DNA of 64,000 bases from NCBI RefSeq assembly GCF_947494015.1, contig NZ_CANLTL010000009.1:124001-188000 (forward strand), written 5' to 3'. Positions within the stretch are counted from its first letter, which is position 1; every line of letters begins with the position of its first letter. Both the position numbers and the translations under genes were made by a program. The notes beneath the pieces are model-generated. The model did not search any database and was not told the DNA's origin. It saw only the letters and a program-made list of their open reading frames with translations. This DNA is from an uncultured Cellulomonas sp. (GTDB taxonomy: Bacteria > Actinomycetota > Actinomycetes > Actinomycetales > Cellulomonadaceae). Shown piece by piece: positions 37,612 through 46,908 of this stretch.

Positions 37612-38073
37612 GTGACGAGTCCCGAAGGTGCCGGCTCGACGACGACGCTGGCTGACGTGCCCGATCTCGCGGCGCTCGTCCGGCGCTTCCCCGTCCGCGA
37701 CTCCGAGAAGCCCTGGACCGAGACCGAGGTCCGCGAGATCGCCGACGAGCTCACCGCGGAGATCGAGCGGCTCAAGGCCGAGCTGGCGGCGGCGGACGAG
37801 GTCCTCTCGGACCTGCTGCGCGACTCCGGCGACGGGGCCGGGGACGACCAGGCCGACTCCGGGTCGAGCGCACTGGAGCGCGAGCACGAGCTCACCCTGG
37901 TCAACAACACCCGCGACCTGCTGGCCCAGACCAGCCACGCGATGGCGCGGATCGGTCGTGGCACGTTCGGCACCTGCGAGTCCTGCGGCAAGGCGGTGGG
38001 CAAGGCCCGCCTGCAGGCCTTCCCCCGCGCGACGCTGTGCGTGGTGTGCAAGCAGCGCGAGGAGCGTCGCTGA
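37612..38073 (+). CDS. TraR/DksA-family zinc-finger protein
   Basis: 153 residues. A helical N-terminus with a long coiled region (EIADELTAEIERLKAELAAADEVL) resembles the DksA coiled-coil. The C-terminal zinc finger has C122 and C125 (CESC) and C143 and C146 (CVVC). Related proteins enter the RNA polymerase secondary channel; in actinobacteria the precise role is less clear, and the coiled-coil tip acids of true DksA are not obviously conserved. GAGGGGGCAGGC precedes the GTG start. A gene of this type commonly precedes lspA in this group. Confidence 0.9.
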   Translation: MTSPEGAGSTTTLADVPDLAALVRRFPVRDSEKPWTETEVREIADELTAEIERLKAELAAADEVLSDLLRDSGDGAGDDQADSGSSALEREHELTLVNNTRDLLAQTSHAMARIGRGTFGTCESCGKAVGKARLQAFPRATLCVVCKQREERR

Positions 38074-38102
38074 CCCGTCCCGCCATGGGACACTCGTCGG
38101 CG

Positions 38103-38822
38103 ATGTCCACGACCCCAGACGCGGTGCCTGCCCACGACCCCGCGCGACGCACCGACCCTGTCGACCCGGCTCCCGTCGACCCGGCGCGCCGCCGTCGCCT
38201 GCTCACGCTGCTCGCCCTGCTCGCCGTCGTCGTCCTCGCGGTCGACCAGGTGACGAAGGTGTGGGCGGTCGCGACCCTGACCGAGGGGCGGCGGACCGAG
38301 CTCGTCGGGGACCTGCTGGGGCTGACCCTGCTGTACAACCCCGGTGCGGCGCTGTCGATCGCGACCGGGATGACGTGGGTGCTCACGGTCGTCGCGGTGG
38401 GCGTGGTGGTGGTGACCCTCCGGGCGTCGCGGCGGATCGGCTCGCGCGGCTGGGCGGTGGGCCTCGGACTGCTGCTGGGCGGCGCGATCGGCAATCTCGC
38501 CGACCGGTTCCTGCGCGAGCCCGGTCCGGCGCGCGGGCACGTCGTCGACTTCATCGCGTACGGCGAGCTGTTCGTCGGCAACGTGGCGGACATCGCCATC
38601 GTGGCGGCGGCCGGGCTGATCATGCTGCTCGCCCTGCGCGGCGTCGGGCTGGACGGCACGCGTGAGCACGATCCCCGTCCCCGTGGCGCGACCGACGACG
38701 CCGCCCCGCGCGACCCCGCACCCGCCGCGGCGCCGGAGGCGGCTGCCACGGACCCGGCGGACGACGTCGCCGGCCGCGGCCGCGCGGACGGTGCGGCGAC
38801 CCAGGACCGGCTCCGTGGCTGA
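38103..38822 (+). CDS. lspA: Lipoprotein signal peptidase II
   Basis: 239 residues, four transmembrane helices, removing signal peptides from prolipoproteins such as the protease lipoprotein elsewhere in this window. The catalytic aspartates are D134 (GNLADRF) and D163 (GNVADIAIV). Also VDQVTKVWA and [10 protein letters not shown], the latter matching the conserved N-x-GAAFS motif. A hydrophilic C-terminal tail of about 60 residues (Ala, Asp, Arg and Pro) extends beyond the usual length and overlaps rluD. The start is uncertain: ATG 38103 or ATG 38085, neither with a strong site. Confidence 0.93.
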   Translation: MSTTPDAVPAHDPARRTDPVDPAPVDPARRRRLLTLLALLAVVVLAVDQVTKVWAVATLTEGRRTELVGDLLGLTLLYNPGAALSIATGMTWVLTVVAVGVVVVTLRASRRIGSRGWAVGLGLLLGGAIGNLADRFLREPGPARGHVVDFIAYGELFVGNVADIAIVAAAGLIMLLALRGVGLDGTREHDPRPRGATDDAAPRDPAPAAAPEAAATDPADDVAGRGRADGAATQDRLRG

Positions 38823-39750
38823 GACCCGGGCCATGCCGGTCCCCGACGGTCTGGCCGGCGAGCGGGTGGACGCCGCGATCGCACGGCTGCTCGGGCTGTC
38901 CCGGACGCGGGCCGCCGAGCTCGCTGCCAGCGGCGGCGTCCGGCTGGACGGCGTCGCGGTCGGCAAGTCCGACCGGCTGCTGCCGGGTGGCTGGCTCGAG
39001 GTCGAGCTGCCCGACCCGCCGCGAGCGGTCGACCAGGCCCCGCCCGAGCCGGTCCCCGGCATGCGGATCGTGCACGACGACGACGACGTCGTGGTCGTCG
39101 ACAAGCCCGTGGGGGTCGCGGCGCACGGCTCGCCGGGCTGGACCGGGCCGACCGTGGTCGGCGCGCTGGCCGCCGCCGGCTACCGGATCTCGACCTCGGG
39201 AGCCGCCGAGCGCCAGGGGGTCGTGCACCGCCTCGACGTCGGCACGTCCGGCCTCATGGTGGTGGCCAAGAGCGAGCACGCGTACACGGTGCTCAAGCGC
39301 GCCTTCAAGGAGCGCACGGTCGACAAGGTCTACCACGCGCTCGTGCAGGGGCACCCCGAGCCGACCACCGGCACCATCGACGCCCCGATCGGCCGGCACC
39401 CCACCGCGGACTGGAAGTTCGCGGTGGTCGCGGACGGCAAGCCCTCGGTCACGCACTACGGGGTGCTGGAGATGCTGCCGTCGGCGTCCCTGGTCGAGGT
39501 GCACCTGGAGACCGGGCGCACCCACCAGATCCGCGTGCACTTCTCCGCGCTGCGGCACCCGTGCGTCGGGGACCTCACCTACGGCGCCGACCCGCGGCTG
39601 GCCGAGCGCACGGGCCTGGGCCGGCAGTGGCTGCACGCGATGCGGCTGGCGTTCGACCACCCCGCCACCGGGCGGCGGCTGGAGGTCACCAGCGAGTACC
39701 CGCAGGACCTCGCCGCGGCGCTGGCGGTGCTGCGCGGCCCGGCGCGCTGA
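38815..39750 (+). CDS. rluD: RluA/RluD family 23S rRNA pseudouridine synthase
   Basis: 311 residues. An N-terminal S4 RNA-binding domain ([21 protein letters not shown]) is followed by the pseudouridine synthase core, with the catalytic D141 in [11 protein letters not shown] and later [11 protein letters not shown] and LHAMRLAF motifs. The likely target is the helix 69 region of 23S rRNA, by family. GTG 38815 lies inside the 3' end of lspA (8-nt overlap), suggesting translational coupling. The symbol is by similarity to the RluA/RluD branch; the exact sites are not provable here. Confidence 0.92.
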   Translation: MAETRAMPVPDGLAGERVDAAIARLLGLSRTRAAELAASGGVRLDGVAVGKSDRLLPGGWLEVELPDPPRAVDQAPPEPVPGMRIVHDDDDVVVVDKPVGVAAHGSPGWTGPTVVGALAAAGYRISTSGAAERQGVVHRLDVGTSGLMVVAKSEHAYTVLKRAFKERTVDKVYHALVQGHPEPTTGTIDAPIGRHPTADWKFAVVADGKPSVTHYGVLEMLPSASLVEVHLETGRTHQIRVHFSALRHPCVGDLTYGADPRLAERTGLGRQWLHAMRLAFDHPATGRRLEVTSEYPQDLAAALAVLRGPAR

Positions 39751-39867
39751 CGCCCGTCCGGCACCCGCCGGAGCCCACTCCGAGCCCGGCGGGCACCCCG
39801 GCCGACATGGCCCGCGTCACCCGTCGACGGCGGGTGTGGCGGCGCCGGAGGTGTCGGTGGCGGAGCC

Positions 39868-39873
39868 TAGAAT
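39868..39873 (+). promoter_or_regulatory. -10 box of a leaderless dnaE promoter
   Basis: TAGAAT ends 6 nt before the dnaE ATG at 39880. It is a strong match to TAnnnT with TSS on the start codon. Confidence 0.65.
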
Positions 39874-39879
39874 CGCGCC

Positions 39880-42800
39880 ATGCCCACTGCCTCGTCGACG
39901 GACTTCGCGCACCTGCACGTCCACACCGAGTACTCCATGCTCGACGGTGCGGCGCGGCTGGGTGACCTGTTCGGCGAGGCCCAGCGGCTCGGCCAGACGG
40001 CGATGGCCACGACCGACCACGGGTTCGTCTTCGGCGCCTTCGACTTCTGGTCCAAGGCCCGGGCCGCCGGCATCAAGCCCATCATCGGCGTCGAGGCGTA
40101 CCTGACGCCGGGCACCAGCCGGCACGACCGCACCCGCGTGAAGTGGGGGGAGGCCCACCAGGCGTCCGACGACGTCTCGGGAGGTGGCGCGTACACCCAC
40201 ATGACGATGTGGGCGCGGACCACCGAGGGCATGCACAACCTGTTCCGGATGGCGTCGCTGGCGTCGCTGGAGGGCCACTTCTACAAGCCCCGGATGGACC
40301 GCGAGCTGCTGCAGACCTACGGCAGGGGGCTCATCGCCTCGACCGGGTGCCCGTCCGGGGAGGTGCAGACGCGGCTGCGGCTCGGCCAGTTCGACGAGGC
40401 CGTGCGGGTCGCCGGCGAGCTGCAGGACATCTTCGGCAAGGACTACTTCTACGTCGAGCTGATGGACCATGGCCTCGACATCGAGACCCGCGTGATCAAG
40501 GACCTGCTGCGGGTCGCCGAGGCGATCGACGCGCCGATCGTCGCGACGAACGACCTGCACTACACCCGCAAGGAGGACCACGCGGCCCACGAGGTGCTGC
40601 TGTGCGTCCAGTCGGGCTCGACGCTCGCGGACCCCAAGCGGTTCAAGTTCGACGCCGAGGACTTCTACCTCAAGTCCGCCGAGGAGATGCGCCGCACCTG
40701 GGCGGACCTGCCCGAGGCGTGCGACAACACGCTGCGGATCGCCGAGCAGTGCGAGGTCGAGTTCAACACCGCGGCGAACTACATGCCGCGGTACCCCACG
40801 CCGGACGGTGAGGACGAGACGTCCTGGTTCGTCAAGGAGGTCGAGCACGGGCTGCACGTGCGGTACCCCGGCGGCATCCCCGACGAGGTCCGCAAGCAGG
40901 CGGAGTACGAGACCGGCGTCATCACGCAGATGGGCTTCCCGGGGTACTTCCTCGTGGTCGCCGACTTCATCAACTGGGCCAAGGACAACGGCATCCGCGT
41001 CGGGCCTGGTCGAGGGTCCGGCGCCGGGTCGATGGCCGCGTACGCGATGCGGATCACGGACCTCGACCCGCTGCAGCACGGGCTGATCTTCGAGCGGTTC
41101 CTCAACCCCGACCGCGTGTCCATGCCCGACTTCGACGTCGACTTCGACGAGCGCCGTCGTGGCGAGGTGATCCGGTACGTCACCGACAAGTACGGCGAGG
41201 ACCGCGTCGCCCAGATCGTCACCTACGGCACCATCAAGGCCAAGCAGGCCCTCAAGGACTCCTCCCGCGTGCTCGGCTACCCCTTCGCGATGGGGGAGAA
41301 GCTGACCAAGGTGATGCCGCCGTCGATCATGGGCAAGGACATCTCGCTGTCCGGGATCTTCGACCCGGCGGACAAGCGCTACGGCGAGGCCGAGGAGTTC
41401 CGGCAGGCGGTCGCCACCGACCCGGACGCCCAGCGCGTGGTCGAGACGGCCAAGGGGCTGGAGAACCTCAAGCGGCAGTGGGGCGTGCACGCCGCCGGCG
41501 TCATCATGTCCAGCGAGCCGCTGATCGACATCGTGCCGATCATGCGCCGCGAGCAGGACGGCGCGATCATCACCCAGTTCGACTACCCCACGTGCGAGGG
41601 GCTCGGGCTGATCAAGATGGACTTCCTCGGCCTGCGGAACCTGACGATCCTCGACGACGCCCTGGCGAACATCGTGATGAACGGCAAGGAGCGCATCGAG
41701 GTCGAGTCGCTGCCGCTGGACGACCCGGCCACGTACGAGCTCCTCGGCAAGGGCGACACCCTGGGCGTGTTCCAGCTCGACGGCGGCGGCATGCGCTCGC
41801 TGCTGCGGCTCATGCGGCCGGACAACTTCGAGGACATCTCGGCCGTCGGCGCGCTCTACCGCCCGGGGCCCATGGGCGCCAACTCGCACACGAACTACGC
41901 GCTGCGCAAGAACGGGCTGCAGCCCAAGGACCCGATCCACCCCGAGCTGCAGGAGCCGCTGGAGGAGATCCTCGGCACCACGCACGGCCTGATCGTGTAC
42001 CAGGAGCAGGTCATGGCCATCGCGCAGAAGGTGGCCGGGTACTCCCTGGGCCAGGCGGACCTGCTGCGCCGCGCGATGGGCAAGAAGAAGAAGTCCGAGC
42101 TGGACAAGCAGTTCGAGGGCTTCTCGGCCGGCATGCGTGAGCGCGGGTACTCCATGGCCGCCGTGCAGACGCTGTGGGACATCCTGCTGCCGTTCTCCGA
42201 CTACGCCTTCAACAAGGCGCACTCGGCGGCGTACGGGGTGGTGTCCTACTGGACGGCCTACCTCAAGGCGAACTACCGCACCGAGTACATGGCCGCGCTG
42301 CTCACCTCCGTGCGCGACGACAAGGACAAGTCGGCGCTGTACCTCAACGAGTGCCGGCGCATGGGCATCACCGTGCTCCCGCCGGACGTGAACTCCTCGT
42401 CGGCCAACTTCACCGCCGTCGGCGAGGACATCCGGTTCGGGCTGACCGCCGTGCGCAACGTCGGCGCCAACGTGGTGGACGCGGTCGTGGCCACCCGCGA
42501 GTCCAAGGGAGCGTTCACCTCCTTCACCGACTTCCTGGACAAGGTGCCCGCGGTCGTGTGCAACAAGCGGACCATCGAGTCGCTGATCAAGGCCGGCGCG
42601 TTCGACTCCCTCGGGCACACCCGCCGCGCGCTGCTGCTCGTGCACGAGCAGGCGGTGGACGCCGTCATCGGGGTCAAGCGCAAGGAGGCCGAGGGGCAGT
42701 TCGACCTGTTCGCCGGCTTCGGCGGCGACGACGACGCCGGCTTCTCGGTGGAGGTCCCCGCGCTGCCGGACTGGGACAAGAAGCAGCGGCTCGCCTTCGA

Positions 42801-43413
42801 GCGGGAGATGCTCGGGCTGTACGTCTCGGACCACCCGCTGTCCGGCCTCGAGCACGTGCTCGCCCAGGCGGCCGACGTGTCCATCGCGACGCTGCTCGCC
42901 GACGAGGCCCGGCCCGACGGCTCGACGGTCGTGGTCGCCGGCCTGATCACGTCGCTGCAGCGCAAGATGTCCAAGCAGGGCAACCCGTGGGCCGCGGTCA
43001 CCGTGGAGGACATGGAGGGCTCGGTGGAGATCATGTTCTTCGGCGAGACGTACCTCGCCTACTCCACCGCGCTCGCCGAGGACACGGTGGTCGTGGTGCG
43101 CGGCCGGGTCCGGCGCCGTGACGAGTCGATGCAGCTGCAGGCCATCGAGGTGTCGCTGCCGGACGTCTCGGCGGCCGCCGACGCGCCCGTGCTGGTGACC
43201 CTGCCGGTCGCCCGGTGCACCGCGCCGGTCGTCGAGCGGCTGCGTGAGGTGCTGTCCACCCACCCCGGCACCACCGAGGTGCACCTGAAGCTCACCAGCC
43301 CCGGCAAGGCCACCGTGATGCGGCTGGACCAGGGGCTGCGGGTGGAGCGGACCTCGGCGCTGTTCGGCGACCTCAAGGCGCTGCTCGGTCCCAGCTGCCT
43401 CGCCACCGCGTGA
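39880..43413 (+). CDS. dnaE: DNA polymerase III alpha subunit
   Basis: 1177 residues, the replicative polymerase (DnaE1 type). The N-terminal PHP domain begins FAHLHVHTEYSMLDGAARLG with a full set of histidines, suggesting a proofreading-capable PHP as in actinobacteria. The palm has VGPGRGSGAGSMAAYAM and the catalytic aspartates in PDFDVDFDERRRG (about 415-421). Later come YQEQVMAIAQ, the NKAHSAAYG motif, helix-hairpin-helix and an OB fold (VVVAGLITSLQRKMSKQG). Start ATG 39880 directly follows a -10 box. The stop overlaps the PPOX gene. Confidence 0.98.
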   Translation: MPTASSTDFAHLHVHTEYSMLDGAARLGDLFGEAQRLGQTAMATTDHGFVFGAFDFWSKARAAGIKPIIGVEAYLTPGTSRHDRTRVKWGEAHQASDDVSGGGAYTHMTMWARTTEGMHNLFRMASLASLEGHFYKPRMDRELLQTYGRGLIASTGCPSGEVQTRLRLGQFDEAVRVAGELQDIFGKDYFYVELMDHGLDIETRVIKDLLRVAEAIDAPIVATNDLHYTRKEDHAAHEVLLCVQSGSTLADPKRFKFDAEDFYLKSAEEMRRTWADLPEACDNTLRIAEQCEVEFNTAANYMPRYPTPDGEDETSWFVKEVEHGLHVRYPGGIPDEVRKQAEYETGVITQMGFPGYFLVVADFINWAKDNGIRVGPGRGSGAGSMAAYAMRITDLDPLQHGLIFERFLNPDRVSMPDFDVDFDERRRGEVIRYVTDKYGEDRVAQIVTYGTIKAKQALKDSSRVLGYPFAMGEKLTKVMPPSIMGKDISLSGIFDPADKRYGEAEEFRQAVATDPDAQRVVETAKGLENLKRQWGVHAAGVIMSSEPLIDIVPIMRREQDGAIITQFDYPTCEGLGLIKMDFLGLRNLTILDDALANIVMNGKERIEVESLPLDDPATYELLGKGDTLGVFQLDGGGMRSLLRLMRPDNFEDISAVGALYRPGPMGANSHTNYALRKNGLQPKDPIHPELQEPLEEILGTTHGLIVYQEQVMAIAQKVAGYSLGQADLLRRAMGKKKKSELDKQFEGFSAGMRERGYSMAAVQTLWDILLPFSDYAFNKAHSAAYGVVSYWTAYLKANYRTEYMAALLTSVRDDKDKSALYLNECRRMGITVLPPDVNSSSANFTAVGEDIRFGLTAVRNVGANVVDAVVATRESKGAFTSFTDFLDKVPAVVCNKRTIESLIKAGAFDSLGHTRRALLLVHEQAVDAVIGVKRKEAEGQFDLFAGFGGDDDAGFSVEVPALPDWDKKQRLAFEREMLGLYVSDHPLSGLEHVLAQAADVSIATLLADEARPDGSTVVVAGLITSLQRKMSKQGNPWAAVTVEDMEGSVEIMFFGETYLAYSTALAEDTVVVVRGRVRRRDESMQLQAIEVSLPDVSAAADAPVLVTLPVARCTAPVVERLREVLSTHPGTTEVHLKLTSPGKATVMRLDQGLRVERTSALFGDLKALLGPSCLATA

Positions 43414-43877
43414 CCACCCCGCCGCGCGAGCCGGGGGACCGGCAGCCGCCCCGCCCGGACACGCCGGGGCCGCCCGGCCCGGTCGTGCTCAGCGACGCCG
43501 GGCTCGCGTTCGTCACCGACCGGCACCTGGCCACGCTCAGCACGGTCCGCCGCGACGGCAGCCCGCACGTCGTCCCGGTCGCGTTCACCTGGGACGCGGC
43601 GCGTGGCCGGGCGCGGATCACCACCCGCTCGACCTCGGTCAAGGCGCGCCGGATCGCGCGCGGCGGACCGGACGGGGAGCCGCTGCCGGCGGCGCTGTGC
43701 CAGGTCGACGGGCGGCGCTGGATGACCCTCGAGGGCACCATCACGCTCTCCGACGACCCGGCCGACGTCGCCGAGGCCGTCGAGCGGTACGCCGACCGGT
43801 ACCGCGTGCTCGGAGAGCAGCCGACCCGGGTCGTGCTCCACCTGCAGGTGGCGCGGGTGCTCGGCACGGTGCGCTGA
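43410..43877 (+). CDS. PPOX-class (F420/FMN-dependent) oxidoreductase
   Basis: A 155-residue split-barrel flavin/F420-binding protein. The family motif is FVTDRHLATLSTVRRDGSPHVVPVAFTWD, followed by ITTRSTSVKARRIARG and VDGRRWMTLEGTITLSDDP. It resembles the TIGR03618/Rv1155-type F420-dependent enzymes. The substrate is unknown. Its GTG start overlaps the dnaE stop, so it is translationally coupled to a replicative polymerase, which is probably only positional. Confidence 0.88.
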   Translation: MTTPPREPGDRQPPRPDTPGPPGPVVLSDAGLAFVTDRHLATLSTVRRDGSPHVVPVAFTWDAARGRARITTRSTSVKARRIARGGPDGEPLPAALCQVDGRRWMTLEGTITLSDDPADVAEAVERYADRYRVLGEQPTRVVLHLQVARVLGTVR

Positions 43878-43897
43878 CGCCCGTCGGCGGCACTCAC

Positions 43898-43924
43898 GCC
43901 ACGGCCACGGCCACGGCCACGGCC
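43898..43924. repeat. Hexanucleotide tandem repeat
   Basis: GCCACG repeated four times plus a partial copy, in the short gap after the PPOX gene. Confidence 0.9.
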
Positions 43925-43940
43925 GCGTCGCGACGCGGCC
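43921..43940. terminator. Palindromic terminator between convergent genes
   Basis: A perfect 20-bp palindrome with arms GGCCGCGTCG and CGACGCGGCC lies between the PPOX stop (43877) and the S4 gene stop (43979). It can act in both directions. Confidence 0.65.
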
Positions 43941-43978
43941 CGTCGGGACGGGTCGGGGCGGGTCAGCGGCGGGGCACG

Positions 43979-44197
43979 TCAGCCGACCGTGGCGGTGACC
44001 GGCCCGGCCGGGGTGTCCACCATGACGACGTCGCCGCGCCGCAGCTGGCGGCCCCGGCGCGCCTCGTCCTGGCCGTTGACGGTCACCGCGCCGTCCTCGA
44101 GCAGCTCACGCGCCTGCGCACCGGAGTCCGCGAGCCCGGACAGCTTGAGGAACTGCCCGAGGCGGATGACGTCGTCGGTGATCGGCACGGGGTCCAT
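43979..44197 (-). CDS. Small S4-domain RNA-binding protein
   Basis: 72 residues consisting of one S4 domain: IRLGQFLKLSGLADSGAQARELLEDGAVTVNG as the RNA-binding helix-turn, then RRGRQLRRGDVV. It resembles the YbcJ/RqcP-like single-domain S4 proteins. RqcP-type proteins act in ribosome-associated quality control, but assignment needs comparison. The chosen start MDPVPITDD (ATG 44197) excludes a His/Arg-rich 13-residue extension. No strong ribosome-binding site. Confidence 0.8.
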   Translation of the reverse strand: MDPVPITDDVIRLGQFLKLSGLADSGAQARELLEDGAVTVNGQDEARRGRQLRRGDVVMVDTPAGPVTATVG

Positions 44198-44317
44198 GCG
44201 CCCATGATGCCGGTGGTGCCGCACGCCGCGCGCCACCGCGGTCCTGACCCGGCGCGGTCACGACGCCGCCCGGGCGAGGGCCGGCGGCGGCCCACCGAGC
44301 CCCGGTCGCCGCAGGCC

Positions 44318-44323
44318 TAGACT
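44318..44323 (+). promoter_or_regulatory. -10 box of a leaderless hisD promoter
   Basis: TAGACT ends 7 nt before the GTG start of hisD. Confidence 0.6.
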
Positions 44324-44330
44324 GCCGGAC

Positions 44331-45653
44331 GTGATCACCCGTCTGGACCTGCGCGGTCGCGCGATGACCCCCCGCGAGCTGCGCGCGGTGCTGCCGCGCG
44401 CCGAGGTGGACGTGGACGCCGCGACGCACCTCGTCGCCCCCACGCTCGAGGCGGTCCGGACCCACGGCGCGGCGGCGCTGCGCGACCTGGCCGAGCGCTT
44501 CGACGGCGTGCGCCCCGCGCACCTGCGGGTGCCGCCGGAGGCCCTGGAGTCCGCGCTGGCCGGCCTCGACCCGGCCGTGCGGTCCGCCCTGGAGGAGTCG
44601 GTCCGCCGGGTCCGGGCGGTGCACGCCGCCCAGCGGCCCGCCGACCTGACGGTGGACCTGGGCCCCGGCGGTCAGGTCCGCCAGCGCTGGGTCCCGGTGC
44701 AGCGGGTCGGCCTGTACGCCCCGGGCGGGCTCGCGGTGTACCCGTCGTCGGTGGTGATGAACGTCGTGGCGGCGCAGGAGGCCGGTGTGACGTCCCTCGC
44801 CGTGGCGTCCCCGCCGCAGGCGGAGGAGGGTGGCCTGCCCAACCCCACGGTCCTGGCGGCGTGCGCGCTGCTCGGTGTGGACGAGGTGTACGCCGTCGGC
44901 GGGGCGCAGGCGGTCGCGATGTTCGCCTACGGCGCGGCCGGCTCCGAGCCGGTCGACACCGAGTGGCTGTGCGAGCCGGTCGACGTCATCACCGGGCCGG
45001 GGAACGTCTACGTCGCCGCGGCCAAGCGCCTCGTCCGGGGCGTCGTCGGCATCGACGCCGAGGCGGGGCCGACCGAGATCGCCGTGCTGGCCGACGGCGG
45101 CGCGGACCCGGTGCACGTCGCGGCCGACCTGATCAGCCAGGCCGAGCACGACCCGCTGGCGGCCGCGGTGCTGGTGACCGACTCGGTCGAGCTGGCCGGC
45201 GCCGTCGAGGCGCAGCTGGAGGACCGCGCCGCGGCCACCCGTCACCAGCAGCGGGTGCGCACCGCGCTGGCCGGGCGGCAGTCCGCGGTCGTCCTGGTCG
45301 ACGACCTCGAGCACGGCATCGCGGTGGTCGACGCGTACGGGGCCGAGCACCTGGAGATCCAGACCGCGGACGCCGCCCGGGTCGCCGACCGCATCCACAA
45401 CGCGGGCGCGATCTTCGTCGGACCGTGGTCACCGGTGTCGCTGGGTGACTACATGGCCGGGTCCAACCACGTGCTGCCGACCGGCGGCTGCGCCCACTTC
45501 GCCAGCGTGCTCGGCGTGCACAGCTTCCTCAAGGCCGTGCAGGTCATCGAGTACGACGCCGACGCGCTGCGGGCGGTGAGCGACCGGATCGCCGCGCTCG
45601 CCGAGGCCGAGGACCTGCCGGCGCACGGCGAGGCCGTGCGGGCCCGCTTCTGA
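44331..45653 (+). CDS. hisD: Histidinol dehydrogenase
   Basis: 440 residues, a zinc-dependent enzyme that oxidises L-histidinol to L-histidine in two steps. Motifs: [96 protein letters not shown] and the final VLGVHSFLK. It is the last enzyme of the pathway but the first his gene here; hisC lies 7.3 kb further on. A terminator-like hairpin follows the stop, so it is likely monocistronic. GTG 44331 follows a -10 box. Confidence 0.97.
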   Translation: MITRLDLRGRAMTPRELRAVLPRAEVDVDAATHLVAPTLEAVRTHGAAALRDLAERFDGVRPAHLRVPPEALESALAGLDPAVRSALEESVRRVRAVHAAQRPADLTVDLGPGGQVRQRWVPVQRVGLYAPGGLAVYPSSVVMNVVAAQEAGVTSLAVASPPQAEEGGLPNPTVLAACALLGVDEVYAVGGAQAVAMFAYGAAGSEPVDTEWLCEPVDVITGPGNVYVAAAKRLVRGVVGIDAEAGPTEIAVLADGGADPVHVAADLISQAEHDPLAAAVLVTDSVELAGAVEAQLEDRAAATRHQQRVRTALAGRQSAVVLVDDLEHGIAVVDAYGAEHLEIQTADAARVADRIHNAGAIFVGPWSPVSLGDYMAGSNHVLPTGGCAHFASVLGVHSFLKAVQVIEYDADALRAVSDRIAALAEAEDLPAHGEAVRARF

Positions 45654-45664
45654 GCGGGACCCGA

Positions 45665-45699
45665 CGCCCGGTGGCGGTGCGTCGGCGCGCCACCGGGCG
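45665..45699 (+). terminator. hisD terminator
   Basis: CGCCCGGTGGCG (45665-45676) and its perfect complement (45688-45699) around an 11-nt loop, 12 bp after the hisD stop. Confidence 0.75.
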
Positions 45700-45760
45700 G
45701 CCCGTGCCCGCGGCGAGCGTGCCGAGACTCACGCCGTTCGGCACGACGCACACGGACGGC

Positions 45761-45778
45761 GATGCCAAACTAGGCATC
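45761..45778. promoter_or_regulatory. Operator-like inverted repeat upstream of oleA
   Basis: GATGCC-AAACTA-GGCATC, with a central AT-rich hexamer rare in this genome, lies 105 bp before the oleA start. It has the look of a dimeric repressor site. The centre read on the minus strand (TAGTTT) fits a -10 box. Confidence 0.45.
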
Positions 45779-45882
45779 CGACCCGGCCCGTGCGGTGCAG
45801 GGCCGAACCGGGACACGTCGGCCACGCACGCCGGACGACGGGGACCGGCGTCCGCAGCTCATCGCAGAAACCGGGTCAGCAC

Positions 45883-46908
45883 GTGAACGGCAATGCCACC
45901 TTCCGCCACACCGGGACCGCCCTCCTGGCGATCACCGGCCTCGAGGCCCCGGTCGTGGTCCCCTCGTCCCACTTCGACGACGAGCTCGCCGGCACCCTGA
46001 AGCGGCTGCGGCTGCCCCGCGGCCTGCTGCAGCGCGTCGCGGGCGTCAAGGAGCGCCGCTGGTGGGACGCGGGCACCGCCTTCGACGAGGCCGCGATCGC
46101 GGCCGGCGCCAAGGCGCTCGCCGAGTCCGGCGTCGACGCCGCCGACGTCGGCCTGCTCATCAACACCTCCGTGACCCGCGCCCACCTCGAGCCGTCCGTC
46201 GCCTCCAAGGTGCACGACGGCCTCGGGCTGCCGCCGTCGGCCCTCAACTTCGACGTCACCAACGCGTGCCTGGGCTTCGTCAACGGGCTGACCCTCGCCG
46301 CCGGGATGATCGACTCGGGCCAGATCCGCTACGCGCTCATCGTCGACGGCGAGGACCCGCAGGCCACGCAGGAGGGCACGATCGCGCGGCTCAACCGGCC
46401 GGGCACGACCCGCGAGGACTACCTGCGCGAGTTCGCGACCCTCACCCTGGGCTCCGGCGCAGCGGCGGCCGTGCTCGGCCCGGTGGACGACCACCCCGGC
46501 GCCCACCGCGTCCTGGGTGGTGTCTCGCGTGCCGCGACCCAGCACCACGGGCTGTGCGTCGGCGGGATCGACGCGGGCATGCAGACCGACGCCACCGGGC
46601 TGCTGGAGAACGGGCTCGCCCTGGTCCAGGAGGCGTGGCACGAGGCGGAGCCCGAGTGGGGGTGGTCCGGCGTCGACCGGTTCGTCATGCACCAGGTCTC
46701 GACCATCCACATCAAGCGGATCGTGGAGGAGCTCGGCCTCGACCGGCGCGCGGTGCCGCTGACGTTCCCGCACCTGGGCAACGTCGGCCCGGCGTCCGTG
46801 CCGATCACGCTCGCGGCCGAGGCGGACAGCCTGTCCGCGGGTGACCGGGTGCTGTGCATGGGGGTGGGCTCGGGCCTGAACACCGCCATGACCGAGATCG
46901 TCTGGTGA
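45883..46908 (+). CDS. oleA: OleA: thiolase-superfamily acyl-CoA condensing enzyme
   Basis: 341 residues, similar to 3-oxoacyl-ACP synthase III. OleA performs head-to-head Claisen condensation of two fatty acyl-CoAs to a beta-keto acid, the first step of long-chain olefin synthesis. The catalytic residues are visible: C129 in TNACLGFVNG, H270 in MHQVSTIH and N300 in LGNVGPASVP; E103 (HLEPSVASKV) matches the base contributed across the OleA dimer. The call depends on the two coupled genes behind it, since FabH-like proteins otherwise look alike. The GTG start has only a weak site upstream. GTGA overlaps the next gene. Confidence 0.88.
   Translation: MNGNATFRHTGTALLAITGLEAPVVVPSSHFDDELAGTLKRLRLPRGLLQRVAGVKERRWWDAGTAFDEAAIAAGAKALAESGVDAADVGLLINTSVTRAHLEPSVASKVHDGLGLPPSALNFDVTNACLGFVNGLTLAAGMIDSGQIRYALIVDGEDPQATQEGTIARLNRPGTTREDYLREFATLTLGSGAAAAVLGPVDDHPGAHRVLGGVSRAATQHHGLCVGGIDAGMQTDATGLLENGLALVQEAWHEAEPEWGWSGVDRFVMHQVSTIHIKRIVEELGLDRRAVPLTFPHLGNVGPASVPITLAAEADSLSAGDRVLCMGVGSGLNTAMTEIVW

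Noticed and set aside
39817-43284. An 1155-codon open frame antisense to dnaE
   Set aside because: It is exactly opposite a conserved polymerase, is rich in Val/Leu/His/Gly without recognisable domains, and has no start signals.
43898-43924. Hexamer repeat considered as a CRISPR or REP-like element
   Set aside because: A simple GCCACG microsatellite without spacers or conserved repeat length; no cas genes in the window.
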